Part shown: in pieces, positions 37,711 to 49,101 of the stretch
Numbering within the stretch: position 1 is the first letter of the stretch
Layout: each line of letters begins with the position of its first letter
From: Oxytricha trifallax
Taxonomy: Eukaryota; Ciliophora; Spirotrichea; Sporadotrichida; Oxytrichidae
Assembly: GCA_000711775.1 (NCBI GenBank)
Contig: ARYC01019304.1
Location: 1 to 64,000 of the forward strand
Length of the DNA stretch: 64,000 bases
Direction of reading: 5' to 3'
Made by a program: the position numbers and the translations under genes
Notes under the pieces: generated by a model
Database searches by the model: none
Seen by the model: only the letters and a program-made list of their open reading frames with translations
Told to the model about the DNA's origin: nothing

Positions 37711-38441
37711 TAAGACCCTACAAAAACACTTAGTAGTGTATAAAGCAAGAAGCTATGGATAAGTTTGAGTAATATCGTTTTTTAAACTTGAGTCTAATCC
37801 TTGATATTAGTTTATGGTTTTATAAGATTGTAAGAGCATTAGTTAAACAGTTGGTTGTTATGTTCAATAAGAATTGTTGTATTACTTGAGAGTCAAGAAA
37901 GTAGGGTTTATGAGTGTCCTCTCGAGGAAATGGATAGTCCTTATAAAAGTAGTCATCTTTAACAGATCAATATAGTCAAGAATAAGCTTAAGCATCGTAG
38001 TTGAGAAAGTGTTGATTTGAAATTACAATTTAAATTGATTAAACGTTATTTGTAGGATGCGTAAAATGTCGAAGAGTTATTTTAATATTATGTACTTCTT
38101 ATTTTTTTTACATATTTAATAATTTTTTTTAAAAAAATTATATTTAAATCTTTTTTGAGTTATAGTAATGATAGTTAAAATATTGTTTTATAATTTTATT
38201 CTTATGAATGTTTTATACTTTACAATTTTATGATTTCTATTTTTTTGGTTATATTAAGAATATTTAATACTTTGAATTTATTTTTGTTTTATTTATATAC
38301 TTTGTTTTTTAAATGAATTCATATGGATACTTATTCTTCTTTTTATATCTTTGTTAAAAATTAAGTTTACTATTTTAAATAATAAATTAGATATTTATTT
38401 TATTGATAGTAAATGAATATATACCTGGACCATCATTAATA

Positions 38442-38829
38442 TCCATTAAAATGTTAAAATAAATTCCCTCCAGAAATTCAATCATTTCCTTATTGACTTT
38501 TCTGGATCATAAAGCACTAATTTACGATTAAAAATTTAAATTTTTCTCAATAACATTTTTTACTAATTTTAATTGCTATTCTATTATTTAAGTGTTTTAT
38601 AAGTTTTGTTTATATCAGTTAGCGTATTAGTAAAGAAAAATAATTAGTTAACTGATATAAAAAAAAACTTATAAAACTCTTAAATATTAAAATAGCAATT
38701 ACAATTAGCAAAAAATGTTATTGAGAAAAATTTAAATTTTTAATCATAAATTAGTGCTTTATGATCCAGAAAAGTCAATAAGGAAATGATTATGATTCTG
38801 GTGGCGTTTTAATTTTAACATTTTAATGG
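38442..38829. repeat. foldback repeat (arms about 185 bp, tiny loop)
   Basis: Left arm about 38442-38630 and right arm about 38647-38829 are inverted copies with scattered mismatches and small gaps (e.g. TTCCTTATTGACTTTTCTGG against its complement near 38770). The loop is about 16 bp, so the RNA or single strand would form one long hairpin. Coding-like plus-strand frames lie on both sides. Confidence 0.8.
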
Positions 38830-38831
38830 AG

Positions 38832-39475
38832 TGGAGATTGGATGTATGTCGATTGGAAGATATGCCCTTTTACATTTTGATTTTCAGGGGGTAACTGAGA
38901 TGTGGCTGTTCTATAAAGTAGTATATCATTGTGTTTTAAACAGAAGAGTGTAATTTTATTTTTCGAATAATTTTTGATTCCTTTCATTTTAGTCAGGACT
39001 TAATAGGTGATTATTGTTGTTAAGGCATGAAGAGAATTAATATGAGTGACAATCCACTATTTATCTCTCTCATTAATACTAAATCATAAATTTGTGACAC
39101 TATATACTCAAAACTTATTATCACATTTTTTAGAAGCCTCATAAAAATAGAAGTTTCACGACTTTATTGTTGAAATAAGGAGTTCTGGATCAAGAATAAA
39201 CATTTATAAGGATTATTGATTTAGAATTTTTGTCTATTCAAGGTCTGACTGTCGCTTCAATAAATTATGAAAATATTTACACTTAAATTCATATTCAATT
39301 TAGATAGTAAAATTATTTTATTAAATTGATTCTGATATTTTTTTGTGAATATCTATTAGGAATTTATATAAATACATTCCACATTAAATAACTTTACATC
39401 TTATATTTAAATATAATGTGTGACAAGTTGATTTCATTAGTGATATTCATTCATTTTACCTTCATATTCTTTTGA
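38832..39475 (+). CDS. coding-like frames in tandem
   Basis: Two overlapping plus-strand frames: 38832-39173 (LDVCRLEDMPFYILIFRG..., MKRINMSDNPLFISLINTK) and 39170-39475 (VLDQEQTFIRIIDLEFLS..., IQGLTVASINYENIY). One frameshift at about 39170 would join them. Hydrophobic in part. No family is recognised; chance is not excluded. Confidence 0.25.
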
Positions 39476-39957
39476 CTAGTTAATAAGAAAATCATATATT
39501 ATAAATATTTAATCAATTACTTTTTGTAATCATTGTATGAAGTTGATCTTACTGAAAACATATTAAATAGCAAAGCAACACTTTTGACAAGCAAAAGAAG
39601 CAATGTCATCGATATTTTTACCTGACTCTGTTAAGTACAATGCATAAAATCAATTACTTAATAATAAGAACTCTAAGTTGATATTGCTTCTAACAACTTA
39701 AAGAGTGATTTAAGGCTAAACTGCTGCTAAGAAAGAGGAAGTGAGTTACTGTTTGTTAATCTAATTGGCATTCTTTAATAGTTGCCTAACTTACATAATC
39801 AAACTAAGAAGATAATGACCGTATTATGAATTTACATGTAAATTTATACACCAACAAATTCAATGAAGGCAGTGAAACTCTTCATTGAAATGATTACAAT
39901 CCTTTTAAATTAATATTTAATTATCTTATTTATATAATATAATAATAATAATAAATA

Positions 39958-40308
39958 TAGGCTGCAAAGAAGTGTTTAAAAGAGCCTTTTAAAATAAATA
40001 GGAGCTTAAATAAAGGAACAAGTAAATCTAAACCACAATTATAAGCAGTGCAACTAAAACAAATGGACTTGAGATTTTATTAAAATTCCTTCAAGATCAA
40101 TAACAAAAGAATGTTTGAAGAATCTTAGAATAAAATGTATAAATCACTAGTTGATGTGCTGGAATGGAGGAGGAAATAGCAAAATTAAGACAACGTGGAT
40201 ATACTTTATAATATATAATTATTTATTAATATTTAGTGTAAGTTTAAAAAGCAACAACAGATATTGATTATACGAAACCCATTAGTTATTTTACAAGCAA
40301 TTAGATGA
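39958..40308 (+). CDS. coding-like frame, basic protein
   Basis: A 116-codon TGA-free frame rich in Lys/Gln/Asn with MFEESQNKMYKSLVDVLEWR as its most structured part. Gln is encoded by TAA/TAG about ten times. Together with 39670-39890, which also has short coding-like frames, it may belong to the same plus-strand locus as the 40.99-kb gene. No domain. Confidence 0.3.
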
Positions 40309-40986
40309 TATAAATAAGTTTAAGTTTTCAAGAGAGCATTAAGATAGTTGTTTTATTTGTAGATTTAAGATTCAACGGAAAACCATTTAAAAAATCAATA
40401 AATATTTTGTTGTTATGAGTATTTTTTAATTTACGCAGCAATTAAATAATATATTTTCCAACATGATTTTTTAAAGCAGAAAAGGGAGTAGCATAATAAT
40501 TAAATTAAAAGGAATTTACATTTATTTATAAATTTATATTGAATTGTAAATATATATTTCAAATATAAAGAAATAACAATATATAAATAACAATGGATAA
40601 ATATATTAAGATTTGCTTATACTCTAAATAATCTAGGTAATAACTATTGAAAATTTTATATCCTTGTTTATAGTGTATAAGAAAGTCGTTGAATTAGATA
40701 GGCATTTTAACATAAATAAAATTTAAGTAATAATTAAGAGTTAAATTAGCAGGAAGTGAGTAAAAGCTTAATCAAGATAAGTGGATTGAAATCATATTCT
40801 AAAGTTGATAACAAATTTAGAAATGGTACTAGGTCTATTTTCGTACATACCTTCTTATACTACTGACTTAGGCTTTACGAATAAGATAATCACTGAAATA
40901 AGTGAAAGCAGGTTGTTAGGGAGAAAGAAGTATTTGAGTATTTGCGCTCCTACCATTAAAAATGTAAATCTTATGCAGTTTTTTTC

Positions 40987-41904
40987 ATGTTTCAGTTGAA
41001 ATTAGTATTGAGTAGCTATCTCGATATTAAATTAATTCCTTAGCATTTAGGTTTCCAAGTTATCAATGATGGTCACTCGCTTACTCAAAGTCAGAGCTAT
41101 GACCCCAAAGAAACTCTGAGATTTTCTTCTTAAGCTTAAAGTTCACTACATATGCTGCTGCTAGATCATAATAAATATGCGGGTTAATTGATGTCTACGT
41201 CTTTAACATTTACAGATGGCGCAATATTCAAATTTATCTCAGACTTAACAGCAGATATGGTTAAACTACAGGAGCTAAAAATATAACAAAAAGAAATGTC
41301 TCCATTATTATTAAAAATGACAGCTTGTCCTGAACACTTAACACATAAACCTCATTATAAAAAGATTTAGCTCATGTTTAGGCAAAAAATTAATAAAAAT
41401 CTGAAATTTATCAGACACTCTATACTACCGTTAATAAAGTTGACAATCTTACAAAGCTTTGCCTCAATTATACAACGAATAAAATATTGCTGGAATATGA
41501 AATCGTTTCCAAGGAGGTCTATTGTAAAATATTTGGCTTCAACTTTCTTTTTCAAGATCAAACTATTCTAAATAATATCACTTACAAATAGTGCCATAAA
41601 ACGTATTTCAACCTAGAAAATTCAAGATATTTTGTTATTTTTAATATACTAATTTTTTTATTAAAAATAATCCATTTTTAATTCATGTAATATATATCTT
41701 AATCTTAGAGCATTTGACTTTTATCATGTATAATAACTATTACAATTGATTTATACTTATCACAGTAGCAAAAACGATTTTAATGAGTTTACTTCAATAA
41801 TTTAATTAAGAATAGAAAACTTTAAATTTAAATATCATAGAATCTATAATTAACAGTTATTTTTGATGAAATTTAGTAGCCAATAAATTGAGAGAAAGTC
41901 TTGA
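40987..41904 (+). CDS. 305-codon open frame, unknown protein
   Basis: From ATG 40987 the frame runs to TGA 41902-41904 with no TGA; it is also open upstream to 40906. The first ~200 codons look genuinely coding: LGFQVINDGHSLTQSQSYD, PKETLRFSSQAQSSLHMLL, LTFTDGAIFKFISDLTADMV, LLLKMTACPEHLTHKPHYKK, then a basic, hydrophobic part (RHSILPLIKLTILQSFASII, SFPRRSIVKYLASTFFFKI). The last ~100 codons are AT-driven and may be intron, IES or readthrough. Overlapping standard-code ORFs on both strands (41367-41571) are in this frame or its shadow. The frame at 40805-40999 overlaps its start in another frame and may be an upstream part after a frameshift. No family is recognised. Confidence 0.45.
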
Positions 41905-42261
41905 ATTTTAATAATTTTGTTCGTTTTAAAATAATAGTTTTATAAAATCTGTCATAGATTTCTATCAAATTAAGTATTATTAGAATAATCAAAAAGTAAA
42001 ATAAATAATCAAGATATTACATTTTGGGCTATTTGGAATTATCTTTATCAGGGAAATAAATCTTTTGTAAAATGTTAATCTCTCTCTCATCATAAAGTGG
42101 CTTTATCATTTTATAATAAATTTAATTACGAATACAACAAATGAATACATAATATAGTAAAGAAATCAAATTTTTAGTTGATTTTTATTCAGTAAAAATT
42201 TGATTATTTACCAAAAATCAGATAATAATCAAAAACTTTATATATTATTTATTTAAATAAT
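41905..42261. other. AT-rich DNA
   Basis: AT-rich with a coding-like plus-strand patch at 41990-42210 (YLELSLSGKQIFCKMLIS). No assignment. Confidence 0.4.
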
Positions 42262-42493
42262 TTTAATTATAGTATTAAATCTTCTCTCCATCCATAACGG
42301 TTATATTTATTGCTTAATAAATGTATTTAGAAATATGTTTAATTATCAATAAAAATTTAATATCGTTTGTAAGAAACGAAATATAATTTTTAGAACATAA
42401 TATAAACTAATATTTAAAAGCACACTAAACCACACTCTATCCTAAAAAATATAACCGTTATGGATAGAGTGTGATTTTAATACTATAATTAAA
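42262..42493. mobile_element. small MITE-like element (232 bp)
   Basis: Terminal inverted repeats of about 46 bp: TTTAATTATAGTATTAAA at the left end and its complement at the right, with a shared inner block CCATAACGGTTATATTT. The 140-bp interior is AT-rich and non-coding. A target duplication is not clear in the AT flanks. No second copy is seen in the window. Confidence 0.65.
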
Positions 42494-43889
42494 TTTTTAT
42501 ATATACTATAGAGAAATTGTTGATAATTTTCTGATTTTTGGTATTATTCAAATTTACAGATTCTTTTCAGCTTTCATTAAAATTACGACTTAAATGGGAG
42601 TTGTTTGCCTATTTATTGTAGGTGCTTGTGGGTTGTATACATTTTCCTTGAGAATTTCATGATATAAGTTCTGAATGAGTCATAATTTTAACAAAATGGG
42701 AAGAAAGTATGTTTTAAGGCTTGTTTAAAACACCTTTAATCTCTTTGCTCATCTCAACCCTAAATCTTTTGTTTTAATTCCGAAAGATTATTTTTTATTT
42801 TACTCTGAAGCTTTACGAAAATTAATATTTGGACATAAGCCAGGCATAGTATAATCAGATATGATATTTCTCCATTTTAGATTACGACGCTTCATCAAAT
42901 TTTCATATGGGAAAAGTTTTAAAGGCAAGCGTTGGTATATTGATTATAGTAACATTTATTGTAGCCATAGAGAGCTTTTTTTAAGGAACCCTAGACGGAA
43001 ATGATTTCAAGTTTAGTTTTAATTACTCGCTGGAATAGACATAACACAGTTGTTTTCCAAAATTCAGTGGTACGAATGAAATTTCCAGTAAATTATCCAA
43101 ATTATTGTTTGGTATGCACCTCTCGAATAAGAATAAGTAACTAGTGAAAATAGAGGCTTTAAGACATTGAAAGCTAGAATATTAAACCTTTCTCTTTCAC
43201 GTATATTATTGCACCTTTGCTCATCTCTTTAAATTAGGATTATTTAAATCGCGTTATTCTTACTTAAGTTGGTTATCTTTTAAGCTAATGCTGTTTCTAC
43301 TAGACACACATCCCCTTTTTGCTGATTGCAAGATTTATACAGGGTGGCTAAGTTGCATTTCCTATCCAATAGAGAGTAGTCTATGACCTCGCAAAGCAAC
43401 ATAATAATAGCAATATTCACCAAGGTGGAATTTACACTTAATACGTTTGTCATTTTAACTAATGAAATTCCTATTCATACTAGTTCTTCATGGACCACAT
43501 ATAACTATTTCTCTCCAATGCTTAGGATAATTATTTACCTATAATGCCAATTTCAAATTATTGTTTAAGCAGTATCAAGATCTCTGGGTTCTATCGCAAT
43601 GACTCTTTCAGACAAAAGGATTCATTGCCGAATAAACTCTCAAGACAAAAGTCACTCAGGATCTGAATCCAATTATATCAGATTCAATAATTAAACTCTT
43701 ATTTAGTCAAATTACTTCATTATATGGAAGATAGGCAGCAGGACTGTATATCAAATTGATCAGTTATCTTCAACCAACTTTTTTCAATCAAAGAGTTTCA
43801 CTTTTTGTAGCCTTTTCATTTGGAATGCTCATGCTTAACTAGAGTATAAAGGGATGTCTTAATTTTTAATATGGTTGCTAGACTTGTGA
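42494..43889. other. higher-complexity block with competing frames
   Basis: Base composition is more even than the surroundings, so this is probably coding or ex-coding. A plus-strand frame from ATG 42594 stays in phase to TGA 43887-43889 but meets TGA five times (42660, 42672, 43002, 43077, 43323). On the minus strand, shorter frames (FCLESLFGNESFCLKESLRQ, FHLGEYCYYYVALRGHRLL) look at least as good. Strand and product cannot be decided from sequence alone. Confidence 0.35.
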
Positions 43890-45530
43890 ATTATTGATGT
43901 ATTGCTTTTGTTTTTAGTATCTACTCTATAAAATAGTAATTTATGAAGGTCATAAGACAAGCCAAATTACTTATGTATTGAGAAGAATACTATTCCTCAT
44001 AGTATTATGCAAAAATATTAGGACATTTGAAATCTAAAATCTAAACTATAGTATGTGAAATATTTGTTATTATAACTGATGAAAAACTTCATTTATTTAT
44101 ATTTTTTTGATTAAGTAATCTGCTACATTATAACTAATAGAATTAAATTGTTTTTAATTTGAATAATTTATCTTATTATTTCTATATATATATATATATA
44201 TATATTAATCATATCATTTAAGATAATGTATATAATCCGAATTATATTAATAGAAACCACTTTATCATATTATGAACAAATCTTTTCTACAATATTTTTC
44301 ATAGTACTTCACAAAATAACAACACTAATCTGCGTTTAAAAGGCACAACTCACTATAATGATTATCTGTCTGATTAGTTTTATATTCAGTATCTATCAAA
44401 TCCTCTCTTGCTGAATATCTTCCTCTATCTACACACAAAAAAAATATCTTTCTTGTTTATGAATAATCAACAGTACTCACATTTCAAAGCGAACAAAATG
44501 AAGTTAAAGTTATGCAAATAAATCTGCAAGCAGAGGCTACTCATTTGAAGGTGAACTTGAGTTTTAGTCAATACAGTAGTGATTGTTTATTTATACAAAA
44601 GATTAAATGTGAGTAAAGAAGTTAGCAATCATTTTAATGCACAAATTTACATGAAAGATATCTGTAAGTAGGTGATTCAATAAAATTGTTATTATTATTA
44701 ACACATGCTTATTTAAAATATATAAACCTACCTGATGCTGAATGGTTATAAATAGTCAGATGAATGAAGATTGAAACAGACAACTTGACAAGAATATAAT
44801 GAAGGATGATATTTAAATTGAGCTATAAATGATAAATAATACACTATAAACTAATAAACGGAAAGATTTGAACAAAGAACAAGAAGAAAGGTAAAAAAAC
44901 CTGTTAATAATTTTACTGTACTTGAAGGATTTTTATTTGTTAATGATCGGGAAATAAAGAACAAAGAGGAGCAGGAAACAGATAAGCGCTTAAAAGCAGA
45001 ATATGATATTAAGATCGCGAAGCAATAGAAATTCACAACAAAACGAATGAAACGGTTCCAAATGAGAATCATCTGCATTTACTGAAACAGATTGAAAAAG
45101 AAATATTTGATTGCTTTGAAATTACATTTAAGGGGCATTGATTATATTTCATCGAAGATACTTATAAATGTAATAAGAAATTAACATATTTTTAAATTAG
45201 ATATGATCAAATCCATTAATATATGATAGTGTTAAAAGCGAAAATTGGGATTATTAATTATTTCAATTTTTAATCATCTGAAGCCGTGATAAGAACAAAA
45301 TTGAAGTACAGGTTGATTAACTAAAAGCAATATTAAGGGATAATTTCTCTATTGATTCTTAGTTGATCATCAAAACATTTAAATATTATAAATAATGTTA
45401 CTTCTTTGGATAACAAAATAATTTAATAGAAATTGTTAAAATCATTTAATTAATAGTGGTTAACATATTAGTATTTTAACCACCACCTCAAAAGAGAACC
45501 TATTATCGTTTTTAAAATAATTTACAGCAA
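43890..45530. other. AT-rich DNA
   Basis: AT-rich, including a (TA)n run at 44183-44204. No gene is supported. Confidence 0.5.
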
Positions 45531-45926
45531 ATGGCGATCAGTGTATTATATGAAAGATATCAAGCTAGCATTCAATTGATTCCAGCATTTAGTATATGTT
45601 TTCAATTGATGAATCATTTATATCAATATACTGCTTTCATCCACTTTCACTTTGTATTAATTGTCTTAACTTACCTAGTAGAAATAGTTGTAATATAACT
45701 TGATTTCATTCTTGAGATTGTGTGTTATTCAAATTGTTTATCAACTATAAAATTAGCATCATCTTTACTGTCATCACTGCACTGCTGTTAATATCAATCA
45801 GACTCTCCTTCTTTATCAGCTGAGTCATGCTTACAATGGGCTGAAACTTAATAACTGTATTTATCAGCAGCATTAAAATACATATTATTATAATAAATAT
45901 ATATATATATTAGACTAAGTAATTGA
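45531..45926 (+). CDS. putative membrane protein
   Basis: ATG 45531 begins a 131-codon TGA-free frame to 45924-45926: MAISVLYERYQASIQL, then a hydrophobic run (FHFVLIVLTYLVEIVVIQL) that would make one or two membrane helices, then a Ser/Cys-rich part (SLLSSLHCCQYQSDSPSLS, SCLQWAETQ). The ATG directly follows an A-rich leader in otherwise AT-rich DNA. No family is recognised; the tail runs into an AT microsatellite, so the true 3' end may be earlier. Confidence 0.35.
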
Positions 45927-46180
45927 AATATATTGAACTGATGTAAGTGCCAATAGTTATAAATAGATAAACTATGATCTTTGTTTTCCAATTTCATTCA
46001 AGCTGGTTAAATATTATTTCCAAAATATACTCTTAAAAGACCTAGATCTTAAAAGGACATGGATATGTTCCTGATATAATTACTCAAGTTTGGCATATTT
46101 AATTGATGAATCAAGGAATCTAAGTTTAGGAAGTAAAATATATTGTCGCTATAAAAGTACATTTTAGTAAAAATATTAAT

Positions 46181-46860
46181 CTTATATAATTTTTTGGGGG
46201 GGGGCCATATCTGAACCAAAGAAACAATCTTTTAATCAAAGGTTTTTTTTAATAGTTTTAATAAGTTGGCGTACCTGCTCCGGGTCAAAATAGGATCTGA
46301 AAATACGAAAAAAAAATTTCCAAGTGCGAGAGATTTCTCCAAAGCATTGAAAACGCTTAAGATGAGACTCAGATATTATCATGAAATTACATTAATTTTT
46401 ATATTTTTTTTCATAATTTTTATTCACATTTTTTGCAATTTTAAACTATTTAACTTGCTCAAATTCTTGTTAATAAGTTATCTTGCACAAATAAATTTCT
46501 TGAATATTACATTAATAATTTAAAATATCAATTTTTATAATATAATGTTGTGCAAGATAACTTATTAAAAAGAATTTGAGCAAGTTAAATAGTTTAAAAT
46601 TGCAAAAAATGTGAATAAAAATTATGAAAAAAATATATAAATTAATGTAATTTCATAATAATATCTGAGTCTCATCTTAAGCGTTTTCAATGCTTTGGAG
46701 AAATCTCTCGCACTTGAAAATATTTTTTTCGTATTTTCAGATCCTATTTTGACCCGGAGCAGGTACGCCAACTTATTAAAACTATTAAAAAAAACCTTTG
46801 ATTAAAAGATTGTTTCTTTGGTTCAGATATGGCCCCCCCCAATTTTTTATATGAATCAAA
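46181..46860. repeat. foldback repeat with G9/C8 tracts (arms about 310 bp)
   Basis: Left arm about 46181-46490 and right arm about 46543-46860 are inverted, clearly homologous but diverged copies. Both carry a homopolymer of 8-9 G (C) followed by CCATATCTGAAC, very unusual in this AT-rich DNA. Inner arms pair through GTTATCTTGCACAA. The spacer is about 52 bp. The right arm is read through by a minus-strand hydrophobic frame (46744-46989). Divergence between arms argues against an assembly artefact. Confidence 0.8.
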
Positions 46861-47684
46861 TTCAACAGTGCTTAACAGTGCTTCGATGATAAGAGTTGGC
46901 AGAATCATTAAAAGTAAAACAAGCTCAAATGAGGACAGAATGCAACCTAATTTCTTGATGGTTAAAATTATAAGACTACATGTTGGCAAATGCCACTTTG
47001 AAATACAATTTTAAGATATTTATAATTGAATCAGTTATTTGTCAGAATATTAACATTTATATTACGTATAGATTGACTCTTTATATTACCAGTTCAATGA
47101 AATTATTTGTTATTTTATTATAATTGATCAGAAATGATTCCAAATATTTATTAATAATACTCTAATGTTAATCTAAGCTCAAAATCTAAGATTAAATACG
47201 AATATTTATTCAAATATTATGTTTAAGTAATATATTTTAAAATTAGCGACAAAAATAAATAATATTATTGAATTACATCAAATTTACAATATAAAATTAA
47301 AGAGATTTCAAAATGTATAATGCTTATTTTTAAAATATAAACTTCCATTCAAAAATCCATATTATAGATGAAGGAATTGTTGGAATCGATCAAGATAGCA
47401 TTTGAAATTAATAATATAAGATTTAAAGTACTTAAAATAAAATATGGATATAATAAAAATGATGCAGATCATTTAATTAATACTCTTTATATTACTTGAT
47501 GATTAAGGTTTATACATTTATGTGATTTGAAGGTTGTAATCTTTCAAATTTTTCACTATCAACTTCAACATTAACTATACCAATATCGATATCGATTGTA
47601 TGGTTAAAGAATTTTAATTTAAGCATCATACTATGCTTCATTAAGCTACAAATCAAAATTTATTGTGTAAGGTGAAGAATAAAG
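46861..47684. other. AT-rich DNA
   Basis: No gene is supported apart from the edge of the frame read out of the foldback's right arm. Confidence 0.5.
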
Positions 47685-48145
47685 ATGCTTGCATTTAATC
47701 TTAAAGAGATGATTATTTTCTTTGCTTATGAACAGTAATCTTAGTTTTTATTATAACTTAATCAGGAGGCCTAGAAAGGTTTGTTCAAGTGGCATATGAT
47801 TTACAATCCTTTTTCTAATGTAAAACTTTGGTATCTTCAACGATGTCATATACAACAGTTTATTTATCTTTCTTAGATAAGTAATATGGAGTAGCAAAAT
47901 GACTTACTTGAAATTTCCAACATTTCAAGACTTCAATTTGTAAAGGAGAATTCTTGCTTTGTAAACTAAAAATGAACAACACAACACAATATTCAAGGTG
48001 ATTAATTTTCTGGATAGTCAAGTATCTTATGGCAGAGATTTTACAGCATCTTTATTTAACTTCTTCCCATATACTATTTCTCATGATATCTTTGCAGTTC
48101 TAGTTCTAGTGGGGGAAAATACTTGTTAGTGTACTTAATGAATAT
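47685..48145 (+). CDS. coding-like gene fragment with one frameshift
   Basis: From ATG 47685 (MLAFNLKEMIIFFAYEQQ) the frame runs to TGA 47973-47975 with GLFKWHMIYNPFSNVKLWYL and ISRLQFVKENSC. About six codons before that stop, the next frame takes over and continues as TIFKVINFLDSQVSYGRDF, FFPYTISHDIFAVLVLVGEN to about 48145. The join is smooth with a one-base shift, which supports a real coding sequence with an indel. No family is recognised. Confidence 0.37.
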
Positions 48146-48937
48146 GTTTAATCAACTATACTAAAATTAATTTTAATATATTCACAGATTGATTTTTAAA
48201 ATCAAACCATAAATCTTAGTCGCAACGAATACAAATCTGAGTGATAGACGTGGCAATCGTAGAATTATAAACATAAAAAATCAATCTTGCGATCACTCTG
48301 CTCTCCTAAATGCATTTGCTTATGATAATTATAACGAAAGTACTTTTAAATTTCTTATTTTGCCTAATAGGGCTTTAAAATTATATCTTTAAATACAACT
48401 ATTGAGTATTTTAAAGACAATCATTTGCTGATTCGTAATTCGCTGTCTCTTTAAAAGTATCTCTCAAATTCACTTAAATTATAATTTTACAAATATTTTT
48501 CCTCAAAAAGTATTTGCTTGGATACAAAGAAAGCTTAATTTGATATGTTTATATAGATTTATACAATAATTTCAAAAATTATATTTCAATCAAATCTTAT
48601 ATTTAGAATAGCAATTTCATTTCATATAATTAAAATATCTGATTCCATTAATTTATCATCTTAGTATGCTTATCTCAACCCTTATTCATTAAAAGAGCTT
48701 GAAGTATAGCAGTGTTAGAGAAAGTTATAATATTATAAGATTATAGTAAATTGGAAGTGATTTATTTTATTTATGATTTTATATTTGCAATCTGTAACCA
48801 TTTAAAACATGAATTTTAATTCACTAAGTTTTTTAATCCTCTGGTTAAGCTTTTAGGGGACGTTGTTTAATGTTATTAAAAGTCGATTGATGAATTGGTT
48901 TTTAGGTCTTATTCTGACCAGTCTATAATAATAGCGG
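48146..48937. other. AT-rich DNA left of the TBE
   Basis: AT-rich; no gene is seen up to the TBE target site. Confidence 0.5.
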
Positions 48938-48940
48938 AAT

Positions 48941-49055
48941 CAAAACCCCAAAACCTCTTCAGTAGTTTGATTGAGTTTTTGATTGATAAAAGTGGACAAT
49001 TATTGCATACTTTATTATGGTTTTAATAGGGTTTATGTAGGGGTTTAGGGTTTAA
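48941..49055. repeat. TBE left terminal inverted repeat
   Basis: About 115 bp, beginning with two C4A4 units and pairing with 52907-53021. Shared inner blocks include TTTGATTGAGTTTTTGATTG and TAATAGGGTTTATGTAGGGG. The C4A4 end is where telomere sequence would lie on a broken chromosome, but here it is internal. Confidence 0.93.
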
Positions 49056-49101
49056 ATGTAATGGAAATTAGTGTGTAATACAGGTGTTTTATTTTTACTA
49101 T

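Noticed and set aside
42594..43889. 430-codon plus-strand frame interrupted five times by TGA as a gene with recoded TGA
   Set aside because: Five or six TGAs in 430 codons is close to chance at this composition, and minus-strand frames are equally plausible. Reported only as a higher-complexity block.
20138..46860. All long palindromes as assembly artefacts
   Set aside because: The foldbacks at 24.3, 38.4 and 46.2 kb have diverged arms, which artefacts would not. Only the perfect one at 20.1 kb remains open to that doubt.
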